This document shows positions 51,001-60,276 of a stretch of DNA of 64,000 nucleotides, in pieces. The DNA is from Limnoperna fortunei (Eukaryota; Mollusca; Bivalvia; Mytilida; Modiolidae): assembly GCA_944474755.1 (NCBI GenBank), contig OX104113.1:72663600-72727599 (forward strand), in the 5' to 3' direction. Positions within the stretch are counted from its first letter, which is position 1. Every line of letters starts with the position of its first letter. Position numbers and translations under genes: made by a program. The notes beneath the pieces were generated by a model. That model ran no database searches, was not told the origin of the DNA, and worked only from the letters and a program-made list of their open reading frames with translations.

Positions 51001-54000
51001 ATTTTCACAAGTAGTCTGAAAGAAACAGAAAAAAAATTTAGGATTATGAGTAAACAAAAGCTGCTTGCTTTAAAATGGAGTGCAATGAAACTGGCCATAA
51101 TAGGACATATAATATAAAACTTCATTTTCAGTCAAGTGTAAATGTTCAATCAACAATTTTATTCAAAATAAAACAAATATTAAGGATAGTCTGAAATGAA
51201 TTGAGACCATCTGACTGTAAACAGAGAGCTTCCAAATAAAAGACTAGTATGTAAAGGTCATATCAACACAAAGAAAAACAATTGGGTTTTGTTTCTCAGG
51301 CCAGCATTACAATAGTAAATGTCAATGATTTCACAGAAAAAAAAATTTGAGGATTATTTGGCATTCTGCCAGAATATAAGTGATACCCATCACTACTCTA
51401 CTGATAATTACAGGGTGTAATTAGATCAACTCTATCTCAACAGGTCTTATTTCATTTCTGTTTTTCTCATTTCCAGATAAAATACACACTCTTCATGATT
51501 TTAGAGATAGTTTGGATGAAAGATATTCCTTGTGTTACTCTTTTCTGTGGTTTTTTTTTAATGATACTGGAAGTAGCACTGAGAACAAATAAACCATAAA
51601 ACTTTCAAAAACAATTGTTACATCTTGTGTGTGGCAGGTATGATTAACTGTATTCTACTTCACATAAAAATTCAACAAATGTCTTGCTGAGAAAACTATC
51701 TACTAGAAATTGTATTCTTTACCTACAACAACTGACAGTTGTCTCCCTTGGATTATATCTAACAGATGTGTGTTGGAGTTTCACTGCCACTAAAACAGCT
51801 GTAAAAAATTTGACAAAAGCAGCATACACCACTTAGTGTCTATTAATATTTATTTTGTATTAATAGTCATATAACAAGGCAAATGAAAATGACTAAAATG
51901 ACTTACATTCCACTTGAGAGTGATGGAAGTTTTTGTTTTTGATGAGAGTTTAGGAGGTGATGGTGCATCAGGTTCACAAACCCCGGTGGTAAACTGGACA
52001 GGTTTAGTAGGTCTGCCCTTCAAATCTTCTAAAGATGTACAAACTCTATAAATATAAAAAGATATGTTATTATCCAAAAGTTTTGAAAAATTACAAATTT
52101 TAAGCAGTTACTGAAGAAATATAATAAAATTGTTGCTATTTCTTTGGATGGGGATCATGGCACAAAGTGACCAATGAAATTATGGTCCTTATAATCCAAT
52201 TAACATTTACACCTTACGTTACCGTAGACATTAGTTAAGTTTTATTTATTGTTTGCCTGCCTTGTTTTCAAATGAATTTAGCAGTTCTCTAATCATCAAA
52301 AGTGTCTTACTTTAAGAAGTAATCTGTGGCTGGTTTTAAATCTTTTAATGTAATTTCAGTGGCATCACCTCTGTAAAAGAAAAGAAAATTCCAGTTAGAA
52401 CCTTTAATTTTGGATTCATTAATTGATTTGCTAAAACTGTGATAATTCACACAACATATTTGTAAACTTATAACACCATGTATAATAACAGTCAAGTTTT
52501 TGCAAAGTGTACAAAAGAACAAAGAAAGGATTCAAGCTGCATTTATAGTACAGTATTATTTTAAACAAGCTTGAAAAAGTTTTAAAAAATTCATGTGGAT
52601 AGTCATGTAGAAAAAAACTTTGTTGCCAGCTAGATGTTTAGCATAAATCCACTACTTTGTGTGTTGACTATGGTCATGAGAGATGTACTTCAACAAAACA
52701 GGAAATAAACCCTTAAACAGTAATATAGTTTACTGCCACTTAAAAAAAATTAATCTCTCATGACCAACAAAATGTTGCACAAACAATTCTGCAATTGTAG
52801 TGTGTATGTCTCTACATTTCAAACTATATTAAAATAATTGCAGTTTTTCTACAATGAATCACTGTCTGGTTTTAAACAATACCTGTACTTTTTAAGAATG
52901 ACTGCAGGCATGTAATGAATACATTAGTAAGAACTGAGTTCTGTAATTACTCTATAGTAAATTCAGTATGTTTCATTACATGCAGTTATTAGCAACAATA
53001 CCAATTACTGCACAAAAGAATGACACTATAATTAATTTATCTGGTATAAAAATAACTTGAACCAGGAAGAAGTGACAACGATTGGTTTTATGTATGCAAT
53101 TTTGTAAAAGGTTGTTCTATACAGAAAAAGAATGACTAATTATTTACTTGTTTCGTTTATAGTTAAAATAAAATATACCACTAGCACATTATTGATATAC
53201 AATGCATTTGGCTTATGTAAAAATTACTTCACTCTATATACACATTAATTGATCTGATTGGCTGATGTTTAATGTCGTGCAGGCAATATTACTTTATTGT
53301 GTGGTCTATTTATTTGTGTATAAACCTACTTATAGACTGGTTTATATTTTCCCTCTTTGTAGTCAACTTGTGTATAAACCTACTTATAGGCTGGTTTATA
53401 TTTTCCCTCTTTGTAGTCAATTTGTGTATAAACCTACCTATAGACTAGTTTATATTTTCCCTCCTTGCCTTTATCTGACAATAACAGTTCATATCTGAAC
53501 TCGCCAGGGTCTATGTCGAACTCATTCTGGTCATATTCCGGTGGTGCCAATTGTATCAAGGCACTTCGAGCTTCTATCTCACTCACCTATAACAACAATG
53601 CATTATAACTCAATACAACTTAAATTGAGTAATATCTTTCTTGTTTATGGAGAAAATTATACCTTGAAATCTTTCAACACCAGACACTCCTATAACTCTG
53701 AAGAAACTGATGTTTGAATTTCTTTACATGTATTAAATCTCAGTAAAATAACCCAAAGTTGGATAGTTTAAAGTTGTAAAAACCAATGTTTCATTAATTT
53801 AACAATATGCCTATTGACTTAATATGCAATATTGGGACCAGCACAAAGTGTGCATTTTTAACAAAACTCATGTCACACAAAATTATACCAGGCCAAGAAG
53901 TCATTATATTACTTCACACTAAATTTCTTTAATCACCAACAATATGACACACTCTATGTCCTATAAGTTATTACTGGTACATTTGAATGACATACACAGA

Positions 54001-55114
54001 CATGTCTGAGGTTATTTTTGTCTAGGTTATTTCACAGAAATTATGCTAGCTATCACATCCTATTAAAGACACATTTTCCTTCTATCTCAGGGTGTTAAAA
54101 CAGACTAAACTATCATACCAAATCAATGTATTTAACATGTGGTATGGAAGCTTATACTAAATGAGAATTTGGTCAAGACTAGACTTAGTCAGTTTCCCCA
54201 ACAATGTATTGCTACAGACAGTAGGACATGTGTACATATCCTGAAAAGATCAGTATCAAGTTAGTTATTAATTGCAAATAATACTGTATTATAACCAATA
54301 AAATCCCTAACATTCTTTACTTTCAATTTGATGAAAAAAATAGGCAGGTGTGGAAGGCCTGTGGTCATAGATGACTGTTGTCAGCATCCACAAAAATATT
54401 AAAATGGCCATAACTTTACTTTAAAGATGTTGGAAGTACCTATGACATTGCATAATCTCAATTTACAGCAACAAGTTCAACACAGAACTACTTAGTATCT
54501 TGGAGACATTAGTAAGCTAGTTAGAATTTCTCAGATGAAACAATCACGAAAGATCTAGCATTGTTTGAACATGAAAGATTCTAATTAAGATTTTGTTACA
54601 TCATACATAGCTTTGAACTGAAGAAGGTTAGGTAAAATGGTAGTTTAATGTTAATAGGCAATTACATTTTTGGTTCTAATTACATGTATTAACTACTTTT
54701 GAGCTTTAACATAAAGTTGTGCCACATGTTACAACATACAGGTCAAAGTTATTCAATAAAGATTGATTTTTTTTAATCCCACTGTAAGCTAATTACATGG
54801 AATAATATTAATGCATGTTTTTTAGAAGACTGGAATATGGGAAGATAAACACCTGATTTTCATAAACAACTGGTAATATTTAAGATTTAAGCAATTATCG
54901 TATTGTCATGCAATATTTTCAGATATTAACAGAATTTAAATCTTGTATAAAATCAAAGACAATGTCAATTGTTTTTGACTACGAACCGCTGGTTCTGGCA
55001 TATTAGATAACTGTTGTTGTAGTATCTTCCTTTCTTCTTCCAGTTCTTGTATCTGTCCTGTATCAGAGGCAGTACATGTAGTACCCTCACAATGTTGAAC
55101 ATCTCCATTCATAC
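35713..55114 (-). CDS. FNDC3: FNDC3-like gene, 3' part (20 coding exons)
   Basis: Fibronectin type III domain-containing protein 3 (A/B-type), a membrane-anchored protein of the secretory pathway/ER in animals; its exact role in molluscs is unknown. Joining 20 exons gives 946 residues with consistent phases: a coiled-coil-like linker (about 1-42), nine FN3 domains (about 43-887) and a C-terminal hydrophobic anchor (about 912-934) followed by a short Ser-rich tail. Family-specific stretches include GKEGKYKLVYRGD, ENGSKITSYIL, the EPPKDDGGSEI turn in domain 4 and the LTDQQCAVIILCGF anchor start. Vertebrate members also have nine FN3 domains and a C-terminal anchor at about 1,200 residues, so some 200-280 N-terminal residues (proline-rich part) are missing, probably in exons to the right. 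Introns range from about 180 bp to 3.4 kb and contain several transposable elements. Confidence 0.93.
36245..36369 (-). CDS. FNDC3: FNDC3 exon s: FN3-9, first half
   Basis: Encodes PRVQDVQLHSCFVEWQGC to LQLYSRDQDYKQ. Acceptor TTTACAG, donor AACAG|GTAAGC, phase 0 out. The intron upstream of it in the transcript holds a ~925-bp TIR element. Confidence 0.92.
36548..37472. mobile_element. ~925-bp non-autonomous TIR element in FNDC3 intron
   Basis: The left end gcagccatattctcaaa (36548-36564) is exactly inverted at 37456-37472. Subterminal cgtaaac/gtttacg motifs recur on both sides (36570, 36613, 37350 and 37425 regions). No transposase is seen inside. No convincing target-site duplication was found. 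Confidence 0.75.
37696..37862 (-). CDS. FNDC3: FNDC3 exon r: FN3-8, second half
   Basis: Encodes FQVVYQGTSNSYKINKLQEM then TNYDFRIYASNAAGSGPYSE and TFTTLKAPPPAL. Acceptor TTTGTAG, donor TTAAAG|GTAACG, phase 1 out. Confidence 0.92.
38077..38277 (-). CDS. FNDC3: FNDC3 exon q: end of FN3-7, start of FN3-8
   Basis: Encodes VRIQAVNGIGVGPFSSSVKV then TTRPLPPNPSKLEC and APNSLKLKWGDG to LEMEKEDG. Acceptor TTTTCCAG, donor GGAAA|GTAAGT. The intron upstream of it in the transcript holds a hAT-like element. Confidence 0.92.
38976..39374. mobile_element. 399-bp hAT-like non-autonomous element in FNDC3 intron
   Basis: The terminal inverted repeat cagtgttcaatctag (38976-38990) matches the inverted right end cagtgctcaatctag (39374-39360) in 14 of 15 positions. 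cagtta directly flanks both ends (38970-38975 and 39375-39380), a probable target-site duplication. The interior is GC-richer than the intron. The hAT assignment is an inference from the CAG start. Confidence 0.75.
39411..39664 (-). CDS. FNDC3: FNDC3 exon p: end of FN3-6, most of FN3-7
   Basis: Encodes AINSAGAGPFSPVATVVTPP, then ATTITLTWKEPNCNGSDI to ELDPETSY. Acceptor TTGTAG, donor ATACAA|GTATGT, ending two bases into a Lys codon. Confidence 0.92.
40064..40138 (-). CDS. FNDC3: FNDC3 exon o: FN3-6, middle
   Basis: 25 codons, LYYGPNLGHEVKGLTAATQY then SFRVQ, phase 0 at both ends. Acceptor ATTGCAG, donor TTCAG|GTAAAA. Confidence 0.92.
40399..40590 (-). CDS. FNDC3: FNDC3 exon n: end of FN3-5, start of FN3-6
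   Basis: 64 codons, GGPWSEPLEVVSGAGVPDPP to YRVEWQHKLDLDFMQ, phase 0 at both ends. Acceptor CTTTAG, donor GCAG|GTATGT. Confidence 0.92.
40741..41020 (+). repeat. Dispersed repeat R1, copy 2
   Basis: Diverged copy of the block at 5317-5540 (see that entry), here within the FNDC3 intron between exons m and n. Confidence 0.55.
41215..41387 (-). CDS. FNDC3: FNDC3 exon m: FN3-5
   Basis: Encodes YPEYDGGASITEFAAQL to GLSPGRPYLFQVRAINRVG. Acceptor TTTAAAG, donor GTTGGG|GTTAGT, phase 0 out. Confidence 0.92.
41798..41903 (-). CDS. FNDC3: FNDC3 exon l: end of FN3-4, start of FN3-5
   Basis: Encodes FSESCATTTQAVSPGQCQAP and KPKATSLHLRW. The SPGQCQAP stretch is the family linker between domains 4 and 5. 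Acceptor TTATAG, donor TGGA|GTATGT, ending in phase 1. Confidence 0.92.
42256..42368 (-). CDS. FNDC3: FNDC3 exon k: FN3-4, second half
   Basis: Encodes YEMLYEGSEREHICDHLIPG and then HTYQVRVACSSEGGRSE. Acceptor TTGTAG, donor GAG|GTAATA, ending in phase 0. Confidence 0.92.
43420..43485 (-). CDS. FNDC3: FNDC3 exon j: FN3-4, PPKDDGG turn
   Basis: A 66-base exon, PPKDDGGSEITKYIVELNDG, the most family-typical stretch (W-x-P-P-K-D-N/D-G-G-S-E-I). Acceptor CCACAG, donor GAATG|GTAGGT. Phase 2 in, phase 1 out. Confidence 0.92.
43745..43872. mobile_element. Palindromic MITE in FNDC3 intron
   Basis: The arms 43753-43792 (tttcacaaaaaaccataagt...) and 43827-43866 are inverted copies, with cgtaagtg/cacttacg near their inner ends and a loop of about 34 bases. 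The whole folds into one hairpin, typical of a MITE. Confidence 0.75.
44183..44321 (-). CDS. FNDC3: FNDC3 exon i: end of FN3-3, start of FN3-4
   Basis: Encodes LAAINDEGQSKWSEAVKYK, a proline-rich linker (DRPAPPPKPQ) and HSFKVVW of domain 4. Acceptor TTTTTTAG, donor TTGGG|GTAAGT, ending one base into a Glu codon. Confidence 0.92.
44767..44853 (-). CDS. FNDC3: FNDC3 exon h: FN3-3, middle
   Basis: 29 codons, GHGFIPVYNGSNLSHKI to LRRNTDYRYR, phase 0 at both ends. Acceptor TTTTTCAG, donor TATAGA|GTAAGT. The intron on its 5' side (about 3.4 kb) holds two elements, P2 and repeat R2. Confidence 0.92.
45226..45382. mobile_element. 157-bp palindromic MITE in FNDC3 intron
   Basis: The left end gggcccggtttcataaaac is mirrored by gttttatgaaactaaggcc on the right. 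Internally ctcaaatttgagg-type stretches pair as well. The gggcccggtttcataaa end is a motif I know from foldback repeats of marine invertebrates. Confidence 0.8.
45622..47499 (+). mobile_element. Pearl-like (Helitron-type) element P2 in FNDC3 intron
   Basis: The left end ctagaggctcccaggagcct is followed by a 165-bp core array. Then come blocks aagtttgaaaaaaattggcc and agtggtttcagaggag, an acggacgac microsatellite (about 47393-47452) and the hairpin ggacc-ttc-ggtcc (47476-47488) followed by exactly 11 bases ending CTAA. A hairpin about 11 bases before a CTRR end is the Helitron 3' signature. Core repeats plus an ACGG microsatellite are the hallmark of bivalve pearl elements. Confidence 0.75.
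45770..47190 (+). repeat. 165-bp tandem array (core of P2), about eight units
   Basis: The gggcaataactcctataagg motif recurs at 45939, 46105, 46269, 46434, 46599, 46764, 46929 and 47094, with a period of 164-166 bases. The central units (46269-46929) are nearly identical in an A-B-A-B pattern, for example cctataagg versus catataagg. The array expanded by a two-unit step. Confidence 0.92.
47611..47852 (+). repeat. Dispersed repeat R2, copy 1
   Basis: Shares with 60029-60276 the stretches aaaatcgatcaaagacag, gcagacctgaaatcgaat, accaaatttcaagagaatgt, cccgcctgccca and cggattttcactcagtgaaa. About 240 bp; family unknown. Confidence 0.75.
48268..48427 (-). CDS. FNDC3: FNDC3 exon g: end of FN3-2, start of FN3-3
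   Basis: Encodes GYSEPVTFYTSGSVPNQPD and then LSEAFVNALVISWIKRP to MEDEIT. Acceptor TTTTTAG, donor ATCACT|GTAAGT, phase 0 at its end. Confidence 0.92.
48844..48965 (-). CDS. FNDC3: FNDC3 exon f: FN3-2, second half
   Basis: Encodes GLGDGFNEVYSGIQRQHRL to STKYTFRLAAINSVGK. Acceptor TTTTTCAG, donor AAAAG|GTTAGT, ending two bases into a Ser codon. Confidence 0.92.
49831..49928 (+). repeat. 49-bp direct duplication in FNDC3 intron
   Basis: caggagaggttcacatggct then gcattagggtcagt occurs twice in tandem (49831 and 49880) with one base difference. A recent small duplication. Confidence 0.9.
50962..51015 (-). CDS. FNDC3: FNDC3 exon e: FN3-2, C strand
   Basis: A 54-base exon of 18 codons, TTCENGSKITSYILDYDK, matching the family ENGSKITNY-like stretch. 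Acceptor TTTCAG, donor AAG|GTATGT. Both ends are in phase 0, so skipping would keep the frame. Confidence 0.92.
51907..52045 (-). CDS. FNDC3: FNDC3 exon d: end of FN3-1, start of FN3-2
   Basis: Encodes VCTSLEDLKGRPTKPVQFTT and then the domain 2 start PPKLSSKTKTSITLKWN. Acceptor TTATAG, donor GGAAT|GTAAGT, ending in phase 0. Confidence 0.92.
52311..52370 (-). CDS. FNDC3: FNDC3 exon c: FN3-1, middle
   Basis: A 60-base exon encoding GDATEITLKDLKPATDYFL, including the L-x-P-x-T-x-Y core of an FN3 fold. Acceptor TTACAG, donor TTAAA|GTAAGA. Phases match both neighbours. Confidence 0.92.
53316..53478 (-). repeat. 54-bp triplication spanning the exon b donor site
   Basis: gtgtataaacctacttatag recurs at 53316, 53370 and 53424, exactly 54 bases apart, each followed by actggtttatattttccctc. 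The rightmost copy contains the last bases of exon b and its donor. The two others place extra GTAGGT sites downstream in the intron. Confidence 0.92.
53438..53586 (-). CDS. FNDC3: FNDC3 exon b: FN3-1, first half
   Basis: Encodes VSEIEARSALIQLAPPE to GKEGKYKLVY, the A to C' strands of FN3-1. Acceptor TTATAG|GTGAGT, donor CTATAG|GTAGGT; it ends two bases into an Arg codon. The donor end lies in a 54-bp repeat present three times. Confidence 0.92.
54987..55114 (-). CDS. FNDC3: FNDC3 exon a: coiled-coil linker before FN3-1
   Basis: Encodes MNGDVQHCEGTT and then IQELEEERKILQQQLSNM, which parallels the charged helix just before the first FN3 domain in vertebrate FNDC3. It starts with two bases of a split codon (GT), so an upstream exon ending in phase 1 is required. 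The acceptor is GACAG. The donor is the unusual GCG|GTTCGT; the reading frame into the next exon (VSEIEARS) supports it. The acceptor lies in a tandem duplication. Confidence 0.85.
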
Positions 55115-55730
55115 CTGTCAACAAGAAGAATGGATAAGTAAGGGAGACAATCAGAAACTATCAGAGGCAGTACAGGTAGTACCCTCATCATTCCTAAGAA
55201 ATCTTGCCAAGTTGCTATAAACCTGCTAGGTGTATTATGTACTAATATTTTGAAAATGTGTATTTGTGTACTATTGTATTTCTGTATATTTATGTAATTT
55301 GTCCTCTTGTACACCATTTGTGTCTGAGGTTAATCAATAAAGTTGTCTTGTTGTCTTGTTGTCACAATGTGGAACATCTCCATTCATACATGTCAACAAG
55401 AAGAATGTATAAGTAAGGGAGACAATCAGAAACTATCAGAGGCAGTACAGGTAGTACCCTTGCAATGTGGAACATCTCCAATCATACCTGCCAACAAGAA
55501 GAATGGATAGGTAAGGGAGACAATCAGATACTGTCGAAAAAAAGGGAGCAGTACAGGTAGTAATCATTATGTGGAACATCTCCATTCATACATGTCAACA
55601 AGAAGAATGGATAAGTAAGGGAGACAATCAGAAACTATCGAAAAAAGGGGGGCAGTACAATGTGGAATATCTCCATTTATACCTGACAACAAGAAGAATG
55701 TATACGTAAGGGAGACAATAAGAGAATTAG
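55091..55730 (-). repeat. Tandem copies spanning the exon a acceptor site
   Basis: The block aatgtggaacatctccattc, atacatgtcaacaagaagaa, tggataagtaagggagacaa and tcagaaactatc appears about five times, starting near 55091, 55365, 55463, 55567 and 55659. The first contains the 5' part of exon a and its acceptor. A 178-bp stretch between copies 1 and 2 (55187-55364) ends with aatcaataaagttgtcttg. Confidence 0.88.
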
Positions 55731-55734
55731 ATAT

Positions 55735-55956
55735 CGGAGATTTTTAAATCTCTGTGGGCCAACTGACTTCAAGGTCGAAGTTCAAGGTCAAAGGTCATCA
55801 ACCATGGTATGTGACACATCACCCTGATATTATCTAACCAAATATCAAAAGCCTAAATCAAGATAAAAAAGTAATAGCCCGGACACGTTCAGTTTCAGAT
55901 GGACGGACAGACTGATCACTATAGGGCATCCGCCACTAAGTGGTGGGGTCCTAATA
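55735..55956 (+). mobile_element. Pearl-like element 3' end (P3)
   Basis: It has cttcaaggtcgaagttcaag, a gatggacggacagactgatc microsatellite-like stretch, and a hairpin (ccgccact-aag-tggtgggg) followed by tcctaat. This is the 3' end layout seen in P2. No core array is preserved here. Confidence 0.5.
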
Positions 55957-58900
55957 AACAGAACAAACTATAATGGAGATAATCACCAAACACATGAAAA
56001 AAAATCTTACGTCACATTCAAGTATCTTTTACTAATTTCATTTTTTTTGGTCTGTCAATATTTATATTTACATAACAGTGTGTCAACTTTTAGATGCCTT
56101 GAATTCCTTGTCTTAGTTCTATATGTTATAAACATTTTAAAAAATTGTATGTTAAACTTTTATTCCAACAGACATATTGTAATTGGAAAGGGAACTCTTT
56201 TTTGGACATATTATGGAATTGGGGTAAATAAAAAACATCTAATTGTCCTTTATTACTATTATGTACTGATATTAGTGATTCCCTCTGAGAACAGACAAAC
56301 CTTTGAAAGACAGTGTTGTTTATTTAATTTTCTTTAAACCAGTTTTTTTTACCATGCAGAACAACCCTTACAAGTTCCTGAAAACAGCACACTACTGTTA
56401 TTATCATTTAAAAAAGGAAACAATTACTGTACACATATTAATTAAACTATATTTGTGATCAATAAACAAGCAATAAAAGGTCAGTGCTAGATTCCCAAAA
56501 GTGACAATGAACAATAGTAAAACAAGACAAGAGAATTACTAAAGCAATTTGCCATGGCAGATCCTGATGTGTAACATGACAAGTATGTATGCAATTAACA
56601 TCAGAGAAACATCAAGACAATTTCCTTAGTAATAAGGTTAATGAATAAGACTGCTTAAACCAGCATTAAAGCTGAAATAACTTTTGCCATCAACAATACA
56701 AAATTTGTTTACTAAATGTAGCTGTCTGGATATCTGATTTTGGCATGATCCATTTAACAGAGGGTGGACGAGGGGACTTAAATGTCTGCAAAAGTTTATT
56801 TACCTCCATCGAAAATACCTCGTTTATATTGAATTATAGGATGTATTGGCCATTTCATATACATATTTTACTATATAAAAATACAACAGACTTGTTTAAA
56901 CACATGAACCAAACATTTTTGCAAATGAAAATAGTAAATTTTGTCCACAGGCATAGATCTTATGGCACAACTGGTTGAAATCATATTTTCTTAAAGAAAA
57001 AAGGAATCAAGGCCGAACTAAATATGTTTAATGTGACCCTGCCCTAGTTTCAGGTCAATCATAAAGAAATCAGACATTATCAAAGATCTAAATGTCTACC
57101 TTTATATATACCATACATCAATGTCTGATGTGGTCCAATTACAAAAGTTATCTATAGAGCTTCCACAAAATATCTTGTAGTAATTGATACTCAGATATCA
57201 TTGTTCTGAAGGGAAATAACAGTATTCTCAATGTCTTTATTTTCAAATAAGTTTATAAAAGATGAAAATTTTAGACACAAAACTTTTCTTGAAAACACAC
57301 ATTTAAAAATATTTATCTTTCAGTTAGTGTTGGATAATTCCTGGATGTCACCAAATTACTGATCAATTTCATGAAATGTAAAGTGGACATTTGTACATAC
57401 ATGTATATGAACAGTAATATTAACATAGTTCACTGGGTATACATCATGTATAAAAAACTAGACATTTTATTACTCAACTATATAGTGCTTTGTTGCAAAG
57501 ATTTATTAGGTTTTAAAGAATTTTCTAAGATTTCTTGCCTTAGCTTGGATTCTGCATATTCAGCAAAAAAGAAAAATTCATTATTCAGCAAAAACACACC
57601 AACAGCTGTGTATCTGATTAGGGCATTAATTGAATAAAGAAATTGAAACTTTCTTTTCTTATTAAGTTTAATATCAAAGCACAAAAATTAACTGCCATGT
57701 CACAACTTCAAAGGCATGTTTTCAGAAGCATGATTATACTTAGTAAAATGTTAAGAAACAAGAAATAAAGCTAACCCTAAATTTTTCATTTTTTATTTTC
57801 CCACAAAAAGTACTGCAAAAATGACAATATTGTTGCATATTCTTTTTAACCCTGTTATAAAGGATTTTTTATTACAGCTGCCCTAAAAATGTTCTTCATT
57901 TTACAACAGACTTTTGCAATTTCTTGAGTTATCCTCCTTTTAAGTTTTGAAGTACATTCCTTTCACTTTGTAACTTGAAAGACCAAAATTAAAAAATAAG
58001 AATTGTTATTAATTTCTTGAATTGTAATGATGTTTTATACAAAGCCATGTTATACATAACCATCACTCCCTCTGCCTGATTCTAAGAAATACCAAATACA
58101 TAAAGATAAATGCATGTTCCATGATACTTGATTAACATAAGAAATACAAATTTGCAGTACATCTTCCTATGAACTTTATAAACATTAAGGATCGTCACTT
58201 AATTGTTCTATCTTTATGTTTTATTTCTATGCTAATGTTATTTAGTAGTAGAATGCTTATGCAAATACACACACTTTAAATGTTAGCCAATTAAACAGAC
58301 AAAATGACAGTTTAAAAATTGTTATCGAATCCTTGTCACAGTATGCCTATATTTTCTGAATAGATTCAAATCTACGGAGGAAAACAAAGACAAAGTTTGT
58401 TTTTAATTTACTTATATGGTAGCAATCCACAGTTGTTTACTTAAGTATGTTTTAGTGGTAAAGTCTGCATGAACCTTGTCTATATCAGATTATTAAAAAA
58501 ATAATTTGATAGCACAAAAACATCCATATGTAGAAACATAGTGGGTGTCCATTACGGAAATTTTTTTTAATGCCTTGGATGATTTCTACCATAAATATCA
58601 AGTAATAGAAAAGTGCCACGTGTCTTTTTTTTGTAAGACAAGTTCACAGGAACTTCAAGATAAGTGCAAAACTAATAAAATGGGGCCAACCTTAAAAATA
58701 TGTCTGCTGTTTTTTCTGACTGTACCTTAGAGCTGTAGGTCAAAAGGTAGGAAAAATATTTTATTTTATCAAATTTGATCAAAAGCTGAACAAGCTAAAA
58801 GATAAAGTTTACATCACCTTAATAGAGAAAAATGTCAATGACACAAATATCAGAATAGAACAAGAGGAAGGATTCAGATCTGGCTATACTAAAAAGTAAA

Positions 58901-60028
58901 ACCCAGTGTAATGCAATGTTTTTATTATTCCATATTTGACCTTTTCATTAAGAAAATCCAACAGAAAAAATTTTCCGAAGATAACCTTTCCATATTTTGT
59001 ACTATGCCTCTGTTGTTGACATGTCACAAATCGTTCTCCACTATTGCTACAAGAATTTTAAATTGTAAGTCAGCCATTTTTGTTTCAAAAGGGATCTTGC
59101 TTTGTTCACAAAAGTTCATCTGCTTTAGGGATGTTCAGTGGTATTTGAACTTACTGTGAGACTTTTCCTGCATCAAATGCAGACGACATTACCCGAAGGA
59201 TTTTGAATAGACAATAATTGACTGTTCCTAACTTACACTTTTATTATAAATTAGGTAAAATACTAATATTATGTGCTTAAAGGCTTCGAGACCACAACTG
59301 TGGTAAAAAAATGATTTATGTATAAGCAAAACGTGACAAGGAGGACATGTTTTTAAAAGGCTGTTCCAATTAAAAAAACTAACACCCATTTGTAATCTAT
59401 TGCATATGATGAATTAATCTTATATAGCGAGAACAATAGTAAATATCATAAATGTACCATTAGAATAGAAACAATTCACTGAGGCATTGATTTATCATTG
59501 TTTTACAACAGGATGACCATTTATGTAACATCATTTTATCCCTACCGCTAAGTATAAAATAATACAACATAAATGGTCAACCCGTTTTAAAATTTACCAA
59601 AGAAATGTGCCCTATCCTAATGAAAAACCCTGCCGCATTTCAAAATGCTGATTATAAGTGGAAAATCAGTGTTGATTTCAGTTTGCTGAACTGTGAATCT
59701 ATAAAACGCAGTAAGCAATTTTCATTTCTCATGCACACAAAAAAAACCTCAAACAGGACATTTTAACTTGTAGCATAGGTAACTTGAACTTTGACATCAG
59801 CAGTTCTAGGCAATTAAAGGTATGGAGCCCCCTCGCAGATCGCAGAAAATTTTTGTATAAAACTTGGTAGTTAAATATTAGTGTCAAATCAACAGTATAT
59901 TTTTATTTAGTATTCCCAGCATTAGCCCAAGGCTTTTAGTATCTTGTCATCGATATAAAAAACACCAGATTATCTACTAAATATGATGGAAATAGCTATC
60001 CATCACATTTAACTGGTATGGCTTTTTG
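55957..60028. other. AT-rich region upstream of the visible FNDC3 exons
   Basis: Expected to hold the intron leading to FNDC3 N-terminal exons. I looked for minus-strand exons and found only the weak candidate at 56804-56864. No other gene, RNA or strong repeat is recognised. Confidence 0.4.
56804..56864 (-). CDS. Speculative alternative first exon of FNDC3
   Basis: A minus-strand ATG opens 20 codons (MYMKWPIHPIIQYKRGIFDG) plus one base, ending at a fair donor GATGGAG|GTAAAT. An upstream TAG-TAA lies in frame. The phase fits exon a, giving a Gly codon at the join. The peptide resembles nothing I know in FNDC3, so this may be chance. Confidence 0.15.
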
Positions 60029-60276
60029 TTAATTTTTATTAAAAAATCGATCAAAGACAGAAATGGCTGGATTTCGTTAAAAATTAACTAAGTAGGTTAA
60101 CAGGAAGTAGGTGAGTGACAGACCTGAAATCGAATCTCGCATTATGGGTAGCCATGCTGATGCTGCATGCCAAATTTCAAGAGAATGTGATTAGTAGTTT
60201 CTTAAATTTTTCCCCGCCTGCCCAACATTCACCATACTTATAATCCGGATTTTCACTGTGAAATTCGGCCAAAAAA
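60029..60276 (+). repeat. Dispersed repeat R2, copy 2
   Basis: Second copy of the 240-bp repeat at 47611-47852, with several small indels. It ends tccggattttcactgtgaaa then ttcggcc. Confidence 0.75.

Noticed and set aside
57478..57684. Minus-strand peptide AEYAESKLRQEILEN as an FNDC3 exon
   Set aside because: A possible acceptor precedes it, but the frame reaches a stop without a donor and shows no family similarity.
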